A stretch of 64,000 bases of DNA, taken from Clostridia bacterium (GTDB taxonomy: Bacteria > Bacillota > Clostridia > Oscillospirales > Acutalibacteraceae). Positions within the stretch are counted from its first letter, which is position 1, and each line of letters opens with the position of its first letter. Shown here one piece after another: positions 16,298 to 24,891 of the stretch. The stretch covers positions 42,337 through 106,336 of the forward strand of contig JAFQRA010000023.1 of assembly GCA_017410325.1 (NCBI GenBank). Reading direction: 5' to 3'. Under the pieces are notes generated by a model. It was not told where the DNA came from. It worked only from the letters and a program-made list of their open reading frames with translations, and made no database searches. The position numbers and the translations under genes are program-made.

Positions 16298-16648
16298 ATG
16301 ATTACTTTTATCTGCTACCCCAAATGTACAACCTGTCAGAAGGCGAAAAAATGGCTTGACGACAATAAAATTGATTACGTACAGCGTGATATTAAAACGG
16401 ACAAGCCTTCCCTTCAGGAGCTGTCCGCTTGGCACGCAAAAAGCGGTCTGCCGCTCAAAAGGTTTTTCAATACGAGCGGTCTGCTTTACAAATCAATGGA
16501 GCTGAAAGCCAAGCTGCCCGATATGACTCAGGAGGAAATGCTGGAGCTGCTTGCCACGGACGGTATGCTTGTCAAAAGACCCCTGCTCATATCCGAGGAC
16601 ACCGTGCTTGTCGGCTTTAAAGAAAAAGAGTGGGAAAGTCTGCTGTAA
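16298..16648 (+). CDS. ArsC/Spx-family thioredoxin-fold protein
   Basis: 116 residues of the arsenate-reductase-like family. The N-terminal active site is YPKCTTCQKAKKWL, a CxxC pair, and the later segment LPLKRFFNTSGLLYK followed by GMLVKRPLLI matches the family's FNTSG and KRP signatures. This clade is more like YffB or YusI than true arsenate reductase, so thiol redox function is likelier than arsenate reduction. ACAGGAG precedes the ATG. Ends 11 bases before a shared terminator. Confidence 0.88.
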   Translation: MITFICYPKCTTCQKAKKWLDDNKIDYVQRDIKTDKPSLQELSAWHAKSGLPLKRFFNTSGLLYKSMELKAKLPDMTQEEMLELLATDGMLVKRPLLISEDTVLVGFKEKEWESLL

Positions 16649-16659
16649 GTAGATATGAA

Positions 16660-16691
16660 AAAGACCCGACGTCGTCTGATGTCGGGTCTTT
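16660..16691. terminator. Bidirectional terminator between convergent operons
   Basis: Eleven-base stem AAAGACCCGAC / GTCGGGTCTTT, loop 10 bases, between the ArsC-like gene (+) and the flavin reductase gene (-). Confidence 0.88.
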
Positions 16692-16699
16692 CGTGCTTT

Positions 16700-17257
16700 T
16701 TACTGTAGCTTCTTGCCGTCCGAAAAGGCTTTTCCTGTTCTTTCGCCAAGCCTTGAATATGCAAGGTGTACGGGGTCAAAGGCTATCGGGTCGAGCTTTA
16801 CGGGGTCTATTTTACCGTCTTCGCCTAAAATCTTTTCGTCTGCCGAAACATTTACAATTTCGCCTATGCAGATACCGTCTTCATTGAATTTTATCAGCTT
16901 ACACTCAACGGTCATCGGTAGCTGCTCGATTATGGGGGCGTTGACAAATTCCGATTTAACCGTTGAGAAGCCGGCCTTTTCCATTTTGTCGGGTGTTTTG
17001 TTGCCCGAAACAATGCCCACGTAATCGGCTTCAAGCATATACTCTGCTGTGGCAATGCTTACGGTGAAAGCTTTGCTTTCCTTGATGTTTTTTGTGGTTT
17101 TGTGGCTTTCGGCAAGACAGAGCATAATCCGGTTTTCTTCATAAATTCCGCCCCATGCGGCATTCATACAGCAGGGCGTTCCGTTGCCGTCGTAAGCGGC
17201 AACAATAAACACGGGCATAGGGTATACCCACGGCTGTACACCGAAATTCTTTCGCAT
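16700..17257 (-). CDS. Flavin reductase-like (flavoredoxin) protein
   Basis: 185 residues with the FMN-binding split-barrel fold of the flavin reductase-like family: PVFIVAAYDGNGTPCCMNAAWGG near the N-terminus, ICLAESHKTTKNIKESKAFTVSIA-type core, and DYVGIVSGNKTPDKMEKAGF, the family's HD/DY..G..SG segment. Likely binds FMN and acts in electron transfer. Last gene of a four-gene minus-strand operon, 9 bases after the MFS gene. Electron partner unknown. Confidence 0.88.
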   Translation of the reverse strand: MRKNFGVQPWVYPMPVFIVAAYDGNGTPCCMNAAWGGIYEENRIMLCLAESHKTTKNIKESKAFTVSIATAEYMLEADYVGIVSGNKTPDKMEKAGFSTVKSEFVNAPIIEQLPMTVECKLIKFNEDGICIGEIVNVSADEKILGEDGKIDPVKLDPIAFDPVHLAYSRLGERTGKAFSDGKKLQ

Positions 17258-17266
17258 AACGTCACC

Positions 17267-18661
17267 TCATTCTATCGTGTCAAGGTTTACGCCCTTGGTT
17301 TCTTTTACCTTAAGCGCAAACATAATTGCGGCTATGCTCACCGTCGGCACCGAAACGGCAAGGCAGGCCCACCATATCGGCATAACGGTCATACCGACAA
17401 TTGTGACACCGTAGCCCAGCGCAAGACCTATCATAACAAGCAGACCCTCTGCACCGACAACCGAGGCGCGGATATCCGTGGGTACCTTTTCGGTCATCAT
17501 AACGTTCATATAGTCTCTGCCAATCCAGTACGAGCCCTGATAGAGTCCCGCAAACGAGCCGACAAGATACGGATTCCAGCCCAGCAGAATACCTGCCACA
17601 AACAGTATGTAGCCTGCCACACAAGTAAAGGAAAAGAGCGTAACAGTTGCCTTTCTGCCTGCCTTGTCTGCAATGAAGCCTGAAAGGAAGGTTATTGAGG
17701 CGTAGATTACGGGTATCATAAACAGTGCCTTTGTAATGCTGCTTGTGCTCATTCCCGCACGGTGCATTGCGGATTCAAAGTAAAGCGCAATTGCAGGCAT
17801 GGCAGAATCAAAAACAATGTGTGCGATTATAAGCGACTTTGTATCCTTGTTTGAAAAGATGTATTTTACGCCGTTGAAAACGCCGGCCTGGTTTCGCTGT
17901 GCCTGCTTGTGTTGCTTTTTGAGCGCTTTTTCCCTCTGTCTTTCTTCGTACGGACGCGAGAGGTATTCCGTTTTTTCGCTGATAAAAACCTTTGTGTCCT
18001 TTGCAAGAACGATTACAAGCGCAGTTGCGGCAAAGCCTATCAGCGCAGGTACGAGGAAAATGTCACGCCACTTCGTTGCATCGTCACCCATAAGGATGTC
18101 ACGCAGTGTCGGAATCAGCACAACGCCGAGTATGCCGAAGCTTTTGAGAAGGCTGTAAATCTTTGCACGGTGCTTGTCGGGTGCCTCTTCGAGAATATAG
18201 ATAATCTGTATGTCGTGGCCCATAAAAAAGCTGATTACCGCAAAGCCCGCAAGGAACATTATGTAGCTTGAGGAAAGGTGAATTATCATCAGGCCTGCTG
18301 CCATACCGACCGTTGAAATTACAAACAGCGGCTTTCGTCCCCATTTGTCGGCAAGCGCCTTATAGAAAGGGGTGAAAATGCCGAGTACGTAGGTGAAAAC
18401 ACCTATGCCCGAATGAAGGGCAAGTCCGTCCTCGTAGGTGTAGTATTTGCCCATAAACGGGTTGTTGACGAAAAACTCCGTTACAAAAGAGGATTGCACC
18501 GTAACGGTGAGGTTGCTTGTAACCTCATCCAGGATATTTACAATTGCAATAAGCACAAGCAGCACAAAGAAGTATTTGCCGCCGGAATTGCGGCTTTGCA
18601 TCTTCTTGAGCTTTGCAAGCTTACTCTGTTCGCTTGAGATGATTTTTTCAGCTGTTTTCAT
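17267..18661 (-). CDS. MFS transporter
   Basis: 464 residues with about 12 predicted membrane helices. The loop 2-3 motif ADKWGRKPLF and the equivalent loop 8-9 motif ADKAGRKATV mark the Major Facilitator Superfamily. A charged cytoplasmic loop rich in Lys, Arg and Gln (SEKTEYLSRPYEERQREKAL) sits between the two halves. Lies between a phosphodiesterase-like gene and flavin reductase with 9-11 base gaps, so co-transcribed. Substrate cannot be told. Confidence 0.9.
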   Translation of the reverse strand: MKTAEKIISSEQSKLAKLKKMQSRNSGGKYFFVLLVLIAIVNILDEVTSNLTVTVQSSFVTEFFVNNPFMGKYYTYEDGLALHSGIGVFTYVLGIFTPFYKALADKWGRKPLFVISTVGMAAGLMIIHLSSSYIMFLAGFAVISFFMGHDIQIIYILEEAPDKHRAKIYSLLKSFGILGVVLIPTLRDILMGDDATKWRDIFLVPALIGFAATALVIVLAKDTKVFISEKTEYLSRPYEERQREKALKKQHKQAQRNQAGVFNGVKYIFSNKDTKSLIIAHIVFDSAMPAIALYFESAMHRAGMSTSSITKALFMIPVIYASITFLSGFIADKAGRKATVTLFSFTCVAGYILFVAGILLGWNPYLVGSFAGLYQGSYWIGRDYMNVMMTEKVPTDIRASVVGAEGLLVMIGLALGYGVTIVGMTVMPIWWACLAVSVPTVSIAAIMFALKVKETKGVNLDTIE

Positions 18662-18672
18662 ATACTACCTCT

Positions 18673-19437
18673 TCAGATTAAGGATGTGCCTTCCCACTCG
18701 CTGTCCGGTTTTACTCCCGCAAGCACTGCTACCGTGGGGGCTATGTCAAGAATGCTGATTTCGCCGAGATTTTTGCCTGCCTCGAAATCCTTGCCTCTGA
18801 TGATAACGGGGATGAGCATATCCTCGGGCATATCGCTGCCGTGCGTGCGGTCGTGTCCGCCGTGGTCAGCAGTGATTATGTAGGTGTATTCGTCACCTAA
18901 TTCGGCAATGATTTTTTCAATGTTGTCCCAACAATCACGGATTGCCTGCATATATTCTTTGCCCATCCAGCCGTAGCGGTGGCCTTCCATATCCGTGTGA
19001 CCGAAGTACAGAAACGAAAAATCCGTATCGTATTCTTTGAGATAACGGATAAGCTCATCCGTCAATATTTCGCCCGCCTCCTTGTAGCCGAGGCGTCTGC
19101 CGGCATAGAAGCAGGCGTGTGTGAGCGAATTGGGGCGTGAAACATCGCGGATTTCTTCCCAGTTGTAGAAAATCGCGCTGTGCTTGTCGTAGAGGCGCAG
19201 TACCTCGCAAAGGCCGTTTATCGGGCGCACCTGCGGCATATACGTGTTGGTCGTCGTGCCGTGCCTTTCGGGAGTGACGCTGTGGAAAAGCGAAATATGG
19301 CAGGGGAGAGTGACCGACGGATAAACGGTGCGGGCAGTCATTGTGCAAGCGGATTCACTTATAATTTTCTGCGCAATTTCAATATCACTGATGGAATCGG
19401 GGCGCATACCGTCAACAAGTATAAGTATAGTTTTCAT
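18673..19437 (-). CDS. Alkaline phosphatase-superfamily phosphodiesterase
   Basis: 254 residues of the nucleotide pyrophosphatase/phosphodiesterase group. Metal and nucleophile motifs are visible: ILVDGMRPDSI (first Asp), TVYPSVTLPCH with the catalytic Thr/Ser position, FGHTDMEGHRYGW (Asp and His ligands) and ITADHGGHDRTHG near the C-terminus. No signal peptide, so apparently cytoplasmic. ATG at 19437 is chosen over a TTG two codons earlier because AGAGGA lies 7 bases upstream. Second gene of the HD-PDE-MFS-flavin reductase operon. Substrate unknown. Confidence 0.88.
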   Translation of the reverse strand: MKTILILVDGMRPDSISDIEIAQKIISESACTMTARTVYPSVTLPCHISLFHSVTPERHGTTTNTYMPQVRPINGLCEVLRLYDKHSAIFYNWEEIRDVSRPNSLTHACFYAGRRLGYKEAGEILTDELIRYLKEYDTDFSFLYFGHTDMEGHRYGWMGKEYMQAIRDCWDNIEKIIAELGDEYTYIITADHGGHDRTHGSDMPEDMLIPVIIRGKDFEAGKNLGEISILDIAPTVAVLAGVKPDSEWEGTSLI

Positions 19438-19452
19438 ACACAAATCCTCTTT

Positions 19453-20013
19453 TTATTTTGCGCCTATCTGAAGCTCGTCGGCGTATTCCTTCATTGTCTC
19501 AATGCAGATTGCGGCAACCTCCTTGACCTCCATGCCGAGCATTTCGCAGCCCTGCTTGATAAGCTCACGGTTGCACTTTGCGGCAAACTTCTTGTCCTTG
19601 AACTTCTTCATAAAGCTGGAAATTTCCATATCGGTTATTCCTGCAGGTCTCATTCTTGCTGCAGCCTGAATAATACCCGTCAGCTCATCAACGGTGAAGA
19701 GTGATTTTTCCATATTTGTAACGGGCTCAACATCGTTTCTTAGCGTATATCCGTGGGAAAGTATTGCACGGATTTCCTCTTCGGAAACGCCTGCTTCTCT
19801 CAAAGGTTCTGCCGTGTAGTCAAGATGGTCGTCGGGGTGCTGCTCATAATCGTAATCGTGAAGGTAGCCCACAGCCATCCAGTGCTCCTTGTCTTCGCCG
19901 AAATGTGCAGCAAGACCGCCCATAGCGACGGAAACGTTCATTGCGTGAAGAAAAAGGTGCGGCTCTGTTGTGGTCGTTGTAAGCAGCTCCTTGGCTCTTT
20001 CTATAGTAAGCAT
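19453..20013 (-). CDS. HD-domain hydrolase
   Basis: 186 residues. The metal site is seen as HAMNVSVAM (H), GYLHDYDYEQHPD (HD) and ILSHGY (H), followed by a helical C-terminus. Such small HD proteins are phosphohydrolases whose substrate is often a nucleotide. First gene of the minus-strand operon; AAGGAGAGATAATT stands before the ATG. It is divergent from the aminotransferase gene. The exact substrate cannot be told. Confidence 0.88.
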   Translation of the reverse strand: MLTIERAKELLTTTTTEPHLFLHAMNVSVAMGGLAAHFGEDKEHWMAVGYLHDYDYEQHPDDHLDYTAEPLREAGVSEEEIRAILSHGYTLRNDVEPVTNMEKSLFTVDELTGIIQAAARMRPAGITDMEISSFMKKFKDKKFAAKCNRELIKQGCEMLGMEVKEVAAICIETMKEYADELQIGAK

Positions 20014-20092
20014 AATTATCTCTCCTTGGAATATTATGTTTTAATTATAATTGCGTGAAGGTTATCTGTCAACACGGACAAAGGTGTTTTTG

Positions 20093-20121
20093 TTGACATT
20101 AAATTATGATGGTATTATAAT
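20093..20121 (+). promoter_or_regulatory. Promoter of the aminotransferase gene
   Basis: TTGACA (20093-20098), 17-base spacer, TATAAT (20116-20121); a perfect consensus promoter, 38 bases before the ATG. Confidence 0.88.
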
Positions 20122-20159
20122 AATTACATTATTATTTACCCTTTTAAGGAGAAAGAAAA

Positions 20160-21350
20160 ATGACTGTTAACGAAAGAATGTATGCGCTTGGCAGCAAGCG
20201 CTCCGAAATAAGAGAGCTTTTTGAGTACGGAAAGAAGAGGATAGCCGAGGTTGGTGCGGAAAATGTTTTTGATTTCAGCATAGGTAATCCCAGTGTGCCT
20301 GCACCCGACTGCGTAAAGGAGGCTCTTGCAAAGCTCGTGCTCGAAGGCGACCCCGTTGCGCTTCACGGCTACACCTCTGCTCAGGGCGATGCCGCCGTGC
20401 GCAAGGCTTGTGCCGACTACATAAACGAAACCCACGGTATGAGCTGTACAGCGGACGATTTTTATATGACCTGCGGTGCCGCCGCTTCTCTTACCGTTTC
20501 TCTCAATGCTCTCTCGGCCGAAAACGGCGAGGTTATAGTGCTCGCACCCTATTTCCCCGAATATAAGGTTTTCATTACTCAGGCCGGTATGAAGTGCGTT
20601 GAAGTAAAGTGCAGTGAGGAGGATTTCCAGGTTGATTTTTCTGCCTTTGAAGCCGCACTCAACGAAAACACCAAGGCGGTAATCATCAATTCTCCCAACA
20701 ATCCATCGGGTGCCGTTTTCTCTCAGGAAACAATTGAGAAGCTCAGCGGTATTCTCAATAACGCGCAGGAGAAATTCGGCAAGGACATCTTTATTATTGC
20801 CGATGAGCCCTATCGTGAGCTTGTTTACGATAACGAAACCGTCGTGCCCTTTATCCCGAAATTCTACGACAATACGCTCGTTTGCTATTCGTTCAGCAAG
20901 TCTCTTTCTCTTCCCGGTGAGCGTATAGGCTATATCCTTGTTCCGCCTGCAGTAAAGGCGCATGACGAGGTTTATTTTGCCGTGTGCGGTGCCGGCCGTG
21001 CACTCGGCTTTGTCTGTGCACCCGCACTTTTCCAGAAAATCGTTCCTATGTGCATAGGCAAAACGGCGGACCTTTCCGTTTACAAGAAGAACAGGGATAT
21101 CCTGTGCAGTGCTCTTACCAAGTACGGCTACAGGGTCGTTAAGCCCGACGGCGCCTTCTACCTCTTTGTAAAGGCGCTTGAAAGCGATGCCCGTGCCTTC
21201 TGCGAAAAGGCAAAGGCACACGATTTGCTGATTGTGGCAAGCGACAGCTTCGGCTTCCCCGGCTATGTCCGCATTTCATACTGCGTTTCTACAGAAATGA
21301 TTGAACGCTCACTTCCTGCTTTTGAAGCTCTTGCAAAAGAATATAAATAA
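20160..21350 (+). CDS. Class I/II aminotransferase (PLP-dependent)
   Basis: 396 residues of the fold-type I aspartate aminotransferase family. Seen: FSIGNPSVPAP near residue 38 (substrate pocket), NSPNNPSGAVFS (Asn stacking on PLP), IADEPYRELVYD (Asp binding pyridine N), and SFSKSLSLPGERIGY with the Schiff-base Lys. C-terminal substrate Arg is in GYVRISYCV. AAGGAG precedes the ATG. Substrate amino acid is not resolvable from sequence. Ends 14 bases before the next gene, so they may share a transcript. Confidence 0.92.
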   Translation: MTVNERMYALGSKRSEIRELFEYGKKRIAEVGAENVFDFSIGNPSVPAPDCVKEALAKLVLEGDPVALHGYTSAQGDAAVRKACADYINETHGMSCTADDFYMTCGAAASLTVSLNALSAENGEVIVLAPYFPEYKVFITQAGMKCVEVKCSEEDFQVDFSAFEAALNENTKAVIINSPNNPSGAVFSQETIEKLSGILNNAQEKFGKDIFIIADEPYRELVYDNETVVPFIPKFYDNTLVCYSFSKSLSLPGERIGYILVPPAVKAHDEVYFAVCGAGRALGFVCAPALFQKIVPMCIGKTADLSVYKKNRDILCSALTKYGYRVVKPDGAFYLFVKALESDARAFCEKAKAHDLLIVASDSFGFPGYVRISYCVSTEMIERSLPAFEALAKEYK

Positions 21351-21364
21351 AAGGAATGATATGT

Positions 21365-23119
21365 ATGAGCGGTTTTGAACTGTTTTTTGTTAAACAGTTT
21401 ACGGCGATTATTCTTGCGTTTATTTCACTTTTAAATCTTATTACGGGCGGCGGAGAAGTTAAAGAAACCGTTGCTGAAATTAACGGTTCACTTGTGTGTA
21501 CCGATGCGTTGGGCAGAAGTGTTGTTTCTGCAGGTGAGAGCGAAAAGCTGGTTGGTGTTTTCTATTTTCTCTGGCACTCTCAGCACGGCAGCAACAGAAT
21601 TATTGATAACACAAAGCTTGTCAAAGAAAATCCCTATGCAATTAATTCCGAAGAGGAATGGCTTGCGGCAGGCGGCGGACAACAGCAGGAGTTTCATTTT
21701 TGGGGTGAGCCTCTGCTTGGCTACTATTCCGCAAACGATGACTGGGTTTTCAGAAAGCATGTACAGATGCTCACCGATGCGGCAGTTGATTTTGTAGTTA
21801 TCGATACAACAAACGCCTTTACATATTCCGAGCAGGCCAAGAAGCTGATTGGCGTGTGGTATGAATATATGCTTCAGGGTTGGAGTGTGCCCCGAATTGC
21901 GTATTATACCAATTCTGCATCGGGTGATACGATGAACAGAATCTACGATGAGATATATAATAATGCCGAGCTGAAGGCGAAATATCCCCGTATTGATGAG
22001 CTGTGGTTTGAGCTTGACGGCAAGCCGATGATAATCGGCGACATCAGCGATGCGGCATTGCGTGAGGATGTTAAGGCTTATTTCAGAATTAAGGCAAACC
22101 AGTGGCCGAATGAGAGCAAGAAAAGCGACGGCTTTCCGTGGATGGAGTTTGACCGTTCACTTACTTACAAGGCTGTTTTCAAAAAAGACGGTGTGAGTAT
22201 TATGAACGTTTCCGTTGCTCAGCATTCCGATACCTGTGCTTTCGGCAAAACGGCGTGGTATGGCGCTAATGACCGTACCCGTTCGTGGCATGACGGAGCA
22301 AACGATACATCAGAAAATGCAATGCTGTACGGTTATAACTTTGCCGAACAGTGGGAATTTGCAATTAAAATGAATCCCGATATAATATTTGTAACCGGCT
22401 TCAATGAGTGGGTTGCCCAAAGACAGTTACCGGAGGAGAATTATCCGATTATATTTGTTGACTGTGCTGACGAGAACACTTCCCGTGATGTTGAGCCGTC
22501 AGCAGGTGTTTTGGGCGACAATTATTATTTGCAGATGGTTAACTATATCGCAGAATTCAAAAAGAGCACTGCGAAAGTTGAAAAGGGCGAAGATGTCGCA
22601 ATCAACATTGACAGCAGCTTTGACCAGTGGGATAACGAAAAAATTACAGCAGTTTATAAAGACTACATTAACGATACTGCCGACAGGAATTCGGTTGACT
22701 TTGCGAAGAATGTGATAACAGATACTTCAGGCAGAAACGACATTGTCAATATGAAGGTTGCCAAGGACAGCAATAACTATTATTTCTATGTTGATACTGC
22801 TGAAAACCTGACCGCACCAACGGACAGAAACTGGATGACACTGTTTGTGAATGAACTTTATGTTGTCAACAGAACTTCGCCCGAAAACGGCAAGACTGCA
22901 GTTGAGGTTGTTACCGACAGTGGCTATGAAAGGATAGCTGAGGCTGATATTCGCTTTGAGGATAACAAAATGATGATAAAAATCAGTAAAGCAGATGTTG
23001 ATTTCGGAGAAAGCTTCGATTTCAAATGGGCGGATAACTATGCTGATAACGATGTTTATTCGTTCTACACAAAAGGCGACAGCGCACCCTACGGCAGGCT
23101 TTGCTACAGATATCAATAG
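21365..23119 (+). CDS. Secreted GH99/GH71-like protein with C-terminal CBM9-like domain
   Basis: 584 residues from ATG 21365 (AAAGGA 9 bases upstream; an ATG three codons earlier overlaps this site). An N-terminal hydrophobic stretch FFVKQFTAIILAFISLLNLI probably exports or anchors it. Residues about 60-390 look like the glycoside hydrolase 99-like TIM barrel (VGVFYFLWHSQHG, VDFVVIDTTNAFTY, KPMIIGD, FVTGFNEWVAQRQ). Residues about 425-584 resemble a CBM9-like beta-sandwich (IDSSFDQWDN, YYFYVDTAENL). Suggests binding and cleavage of an external glycan. The family call is by overall motif style, and activity is inferred. Confidence 0.7.
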   Translation: MSGFELFFVKQFTAIILAFISLLNLITGGGEVKETVAEINGSLVCTDALGRSVVSAGESEKLVGVFYFLWHSQHGSNRIIDNTKLVKENPYAINSEEEWLAAGGGQQQEFHFWGEPLLGYYSANDDWVFRKHVQMLTDAAVDFVVIDTTNAFTYSEQAKKLIGVWYEYMLQGWSVPRIAYYTNSASGDTMNRIYDEIYNNAELKAKYPRIDELWFELDGKPMIIGDISDAALREDVKAYFRIKANQWPNESKKSDGFPWMEFDRSLTYKAVFKKDGVSIMNVSVAQHSDTCAFGKTAWYGANDRTRSWHDGANDTSENAMLYGYNFAEQWEFAIKMNPDIIFVTGFNEWVAQRQLPEENYPIIFVDCADENTSRDVEPSAGVLGDNYYLQMVNYIAEFKKSTAKVEKGEDVAINIDSSFDQWDNEKITAVYKDYINDTADRNSVDFAKNVITDTSGRNDIVNMKVAKDSNNYYFYVDTAENLTAPTDRNWMTLFVNELYVVNRTSPENGKTAVEVVTDSGYERIAEADIRFEDNKMMIKISKADVDFGESFDFKWADNYADNDVYSFYTKGDSAPYGRLCYRYQ

Positions 23120-23145
23120 TTACAAAATAAAAAGAATAAAAGAAA

Positions 23146-23175
23146 AACAGCCGTTCCCGAAAGGGGACGGCTGTT
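23146..23175. terminator. Bidirectional terminator
   Basis: AACAGCCGTTCCC / GGGGACGGCTGTTT stem with a GAAA-like tight loop, between convergent genes; T-rich on the minus strand side (TTTTTCTTTT). Confidence 0.88.
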
Positions 23176-23211
23176 TGGTTGTGCATAAAAATAGAAAGGT
23201 TATTTATAAAT

Positions 23212-23490
23212 TTATGCTTCTTCCCTCATCTTTGCAAAGCACTCGCTGCAGTAAACGGGGCGATCCTCACGGGGTCTGAAGGGTACCTTGCATTCTGCAC
23301 CGCACTGTGCGCAGGTAGCGTCGAACATTTCACGCTCGGGCTTGTTTGCGTTCTTGCGTGCATCACGGCAGGTCTTGCAGCGCTGAGGCTCATTCTCAAA
23401 GCCCTTTGCAGCATAGAACTCCTGCTCGCCGGCTGTGAAAACGAATTCGTTGCCGCATTCCTTACAGATGAGAGTCTTGTCTTCGTACAT
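23212..23490 (-). CDS. Zinc-ribbon protein
   Basis: 92 residues with four CxxC knuckles: CKEC (about 9), CKTC (about 39), CAQC (about 60) and CSEC (about 81), consistent with two zinc-binding modules. The N-terminal CKECGNEFVFTAGEQEFYAAKG piece is the known zinc-ribbon of Clostridia small proteins. Charged C-terminus. Follows the sigma-factor gene on the same strand by about 85 bases. Function not known; nucleic acid or protein contact is plausible. Confidence 0.85.
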   Translation of the reverse strand: MYEDKTLICKECGNEFVFTAGEQEFYAAKGFENEPQRCKTCRDARKNANKPEREMFDATCAQCGAECKVPFRPREDRPVYCSECFAKMREEA

Positions 23491-23574
23491 TTTGGTTACC
23501 TCGCTAAAACAATAAGTATTTTTTCACCCGGAACGGATTTGCACCGTTCTTTTTCTTTATCGGGCATATATTTG

Positions 23575-24063
23575 CTAATCGTCTTTCTCGGGGCGCAGCT
23601 TACGGCGTATGCGCTGTAAGCAGTTGTCAACCGATTTGACGGATTTGCCTGTTATTTTGGAAATGGAAGAATATGATTCTCCACGAAGGTGAAGGAAAAG
23701 CACCTTCTTTTCAAAGGCCGAAAGGCGTTCGGATATTGCCTTGATTATGTTCTCCGCCTTAACGGCGGCGTTAAGTGCCTCTTCAGGGTCTTCGACGTAT
23801 TCGGTTTCGGATACAACGGAATCGAAAAGTTGAAGGGCAATTTCTTTGTTCCTGCGGCTGAGCAGGTCTTTCATTTTATTGAGTGAGCAGGTGCAGGCGT
23901 AGGTTTTGAAGGTTGCACCGCAGTCGGGCTTGTAGCCGTAAACCGCCGAAAGGAAGCCGACCACACCCTCCTGATAATAGTCCTGCCTGTCCTGCTCCGT
24001 GGAGCCGAACCGCTTGGCTTTTGAGAGGATGAACGGCGAAACGCGCCTTAACAGTTCGAGCAT
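23575..24063 (-). CDS. RNA polymerase sigma-70 family factor (N-terminus unresolved)
   Basis: 162 residues from the first ATG. Region 2 is seen in YYQEGVVGFLSAVYGYKPDCGATFKTYA (core binding and -10 recognition) and region 4 in RGESYSSISKITGKSVKSVDNCLQRIRRKL (HTH for -35). It is close to sporulation-type SigH and SigF-like factors. The ATG has no Shine-Dalgarno, and upstream codons 24064-24160 read SEAELISQARQDASGGA in the same frame, as expected of the real N-terminus, yet no ATG, GTG or TTG exists in that frame after the TGA at 24172. A GTG at 24166 becomes in-frame if one T of the TTTT at 24160-24163 is removed. See finding. Confidence 0.88.
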   Translation of the reverse strand: MLELLRRVSPFILSKAKRFGSTEQDRQDYYQEGVVGFLSAVYGYKPDCGATFKTYACTCSLNKMKDLLSRRNKEIALQLFDSVVSETEYVEDPEEALNAAVKAENIIKAISERLSAFEKKVLFLHLRGESYSSISKITGKSVKSVDNCLQRIRRKLRPEKDD

Positions 24064-24290
24064 AGCGCCGCCCGAAGCGTCCTGCCTTGCCTGAGAAATA
24101 AGTTCAGCCTCGGAAAATGAGCTGTAGAAAGAGCCATCGAAAACAGAAACGTCCGTTTCAAAACACCCCTCTCACTCGGACAAGTATATTCATCATACTT
24201 GATTAATTTTCTTTTGTCAATATATTTTTTTCTTTTTTTGCTAAAAATTTATCTAAATGTTACAAATGGGGCTTTTTAGGGTGAAAAATA

Positions 24291-24881
24291 TTAGTTCATT
24301 TGTTGCAATTCGTCTAAATTTAGGCTGTATGCATCGATGAATTCTTCAAGAAAAATCTTTGCGGGTGCGTAATCGAGCTCATCAATCAGTGCGGAAACTG
24401 CCTTTTTTGCGCCGGCAAATTCACGGCTGCCTGCTTTTTCCTCTTCGATGCATTTTATCAGTGCGGAAATCTTATCCGCCGATTTGACTGCCTTCCACAG
24501 CTCCCGGTCGCTGTCCTGCTTAACGAAAAAGCCCTTGTAGCTGTCCTGCATATAACCGGGCAGCAGAGATACGAGCCTGCTTGCGGTTTCTTTTTCTACC
24601 GCTTTGTACGCCGCTTTAAGCTCGGGGTTGCCGTATTTGATGGGTGTAGGCATATCGCCCGTGATGATTTCGGGCATATCGTGGTAAATGCCGAGCAGGG
24701 CTGCCCTTTCGGTGTTGAGTGAAGCGCCGCAGCGCTCGTTGGCTATTACCGCAAGTGCGTGGGCGATTGCGGCAACCTCAAGGCTGTGCTCGCACAGGTT
24801 TTCCTTGCGGGTGTTGCGCATAAGCGCCCAGCGGTCGATGTATTTCATTCGTGAAAACATTGCAAAAAAGCTGTGTGACAT
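24291..24881 (-). CDS. HD-domain 5'-deoxynucleotidase, YfbR-like
   Basis: 196 residues. The metal and catalytic motifs are R..L..R...E....H (RWALMRNTRKENLCEHSLEV), YHDMPEIITGDMPTPIKY and DKISALIKC, the pattern of YfbR dNMP 5'-nucleotidases. Dephosphorylates deoxyribonucleoside monophosphates in family members; the substrate here is inferred. Second gene after the DUF2079 gene, 10 bases downstream, same strand. Ends 200 bases before the sigma-factor region. That gap (24166-24290) holds only AT-rich sequence. Confidence 0.88.
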   Translation of the reverse strand: MSHSFFAMFSRMKYIDRWALMRNTRKENLCEHSLEVAAIAHALAVIANERCGASLNTERAALLGIYHDMPEIITGDMPTPIKYGNPELKAAYKAVEKETASRLVSLLPGYMQDSYKGFFVKQDSDRELWKAVKSADKISALIKCIEEEKAGSREFAGAKKAVSALIDELDYAPAKIFLEEFIDAYSLNLDELQQMN

Positions 24882-24891
24882 ATTTTTTACC

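Noticed and set aside
16298-16648. Arsenic-resistance function for the ArsC-like gene
   Set aside because: No arsR, arsB or acr3 nearby and the CxxC-type active site and KRP signature fit the YffB/Spx-like clade better.
20136-21221. 361-residue open frame on the minus strand
   Set aside because: It lies entirely opposite the clear aminotransferase gene and has no Shine-Dalgarno or domain; it is a shadow of codon bias.
24291-24881. HD gene and DUF2079 gene as part of a CBASS or nucleotide-based defence system
   Set aside because: The HD protein has the YfbR-type dNMP nucleotidase motifs and no cyclase or effector is nearby.
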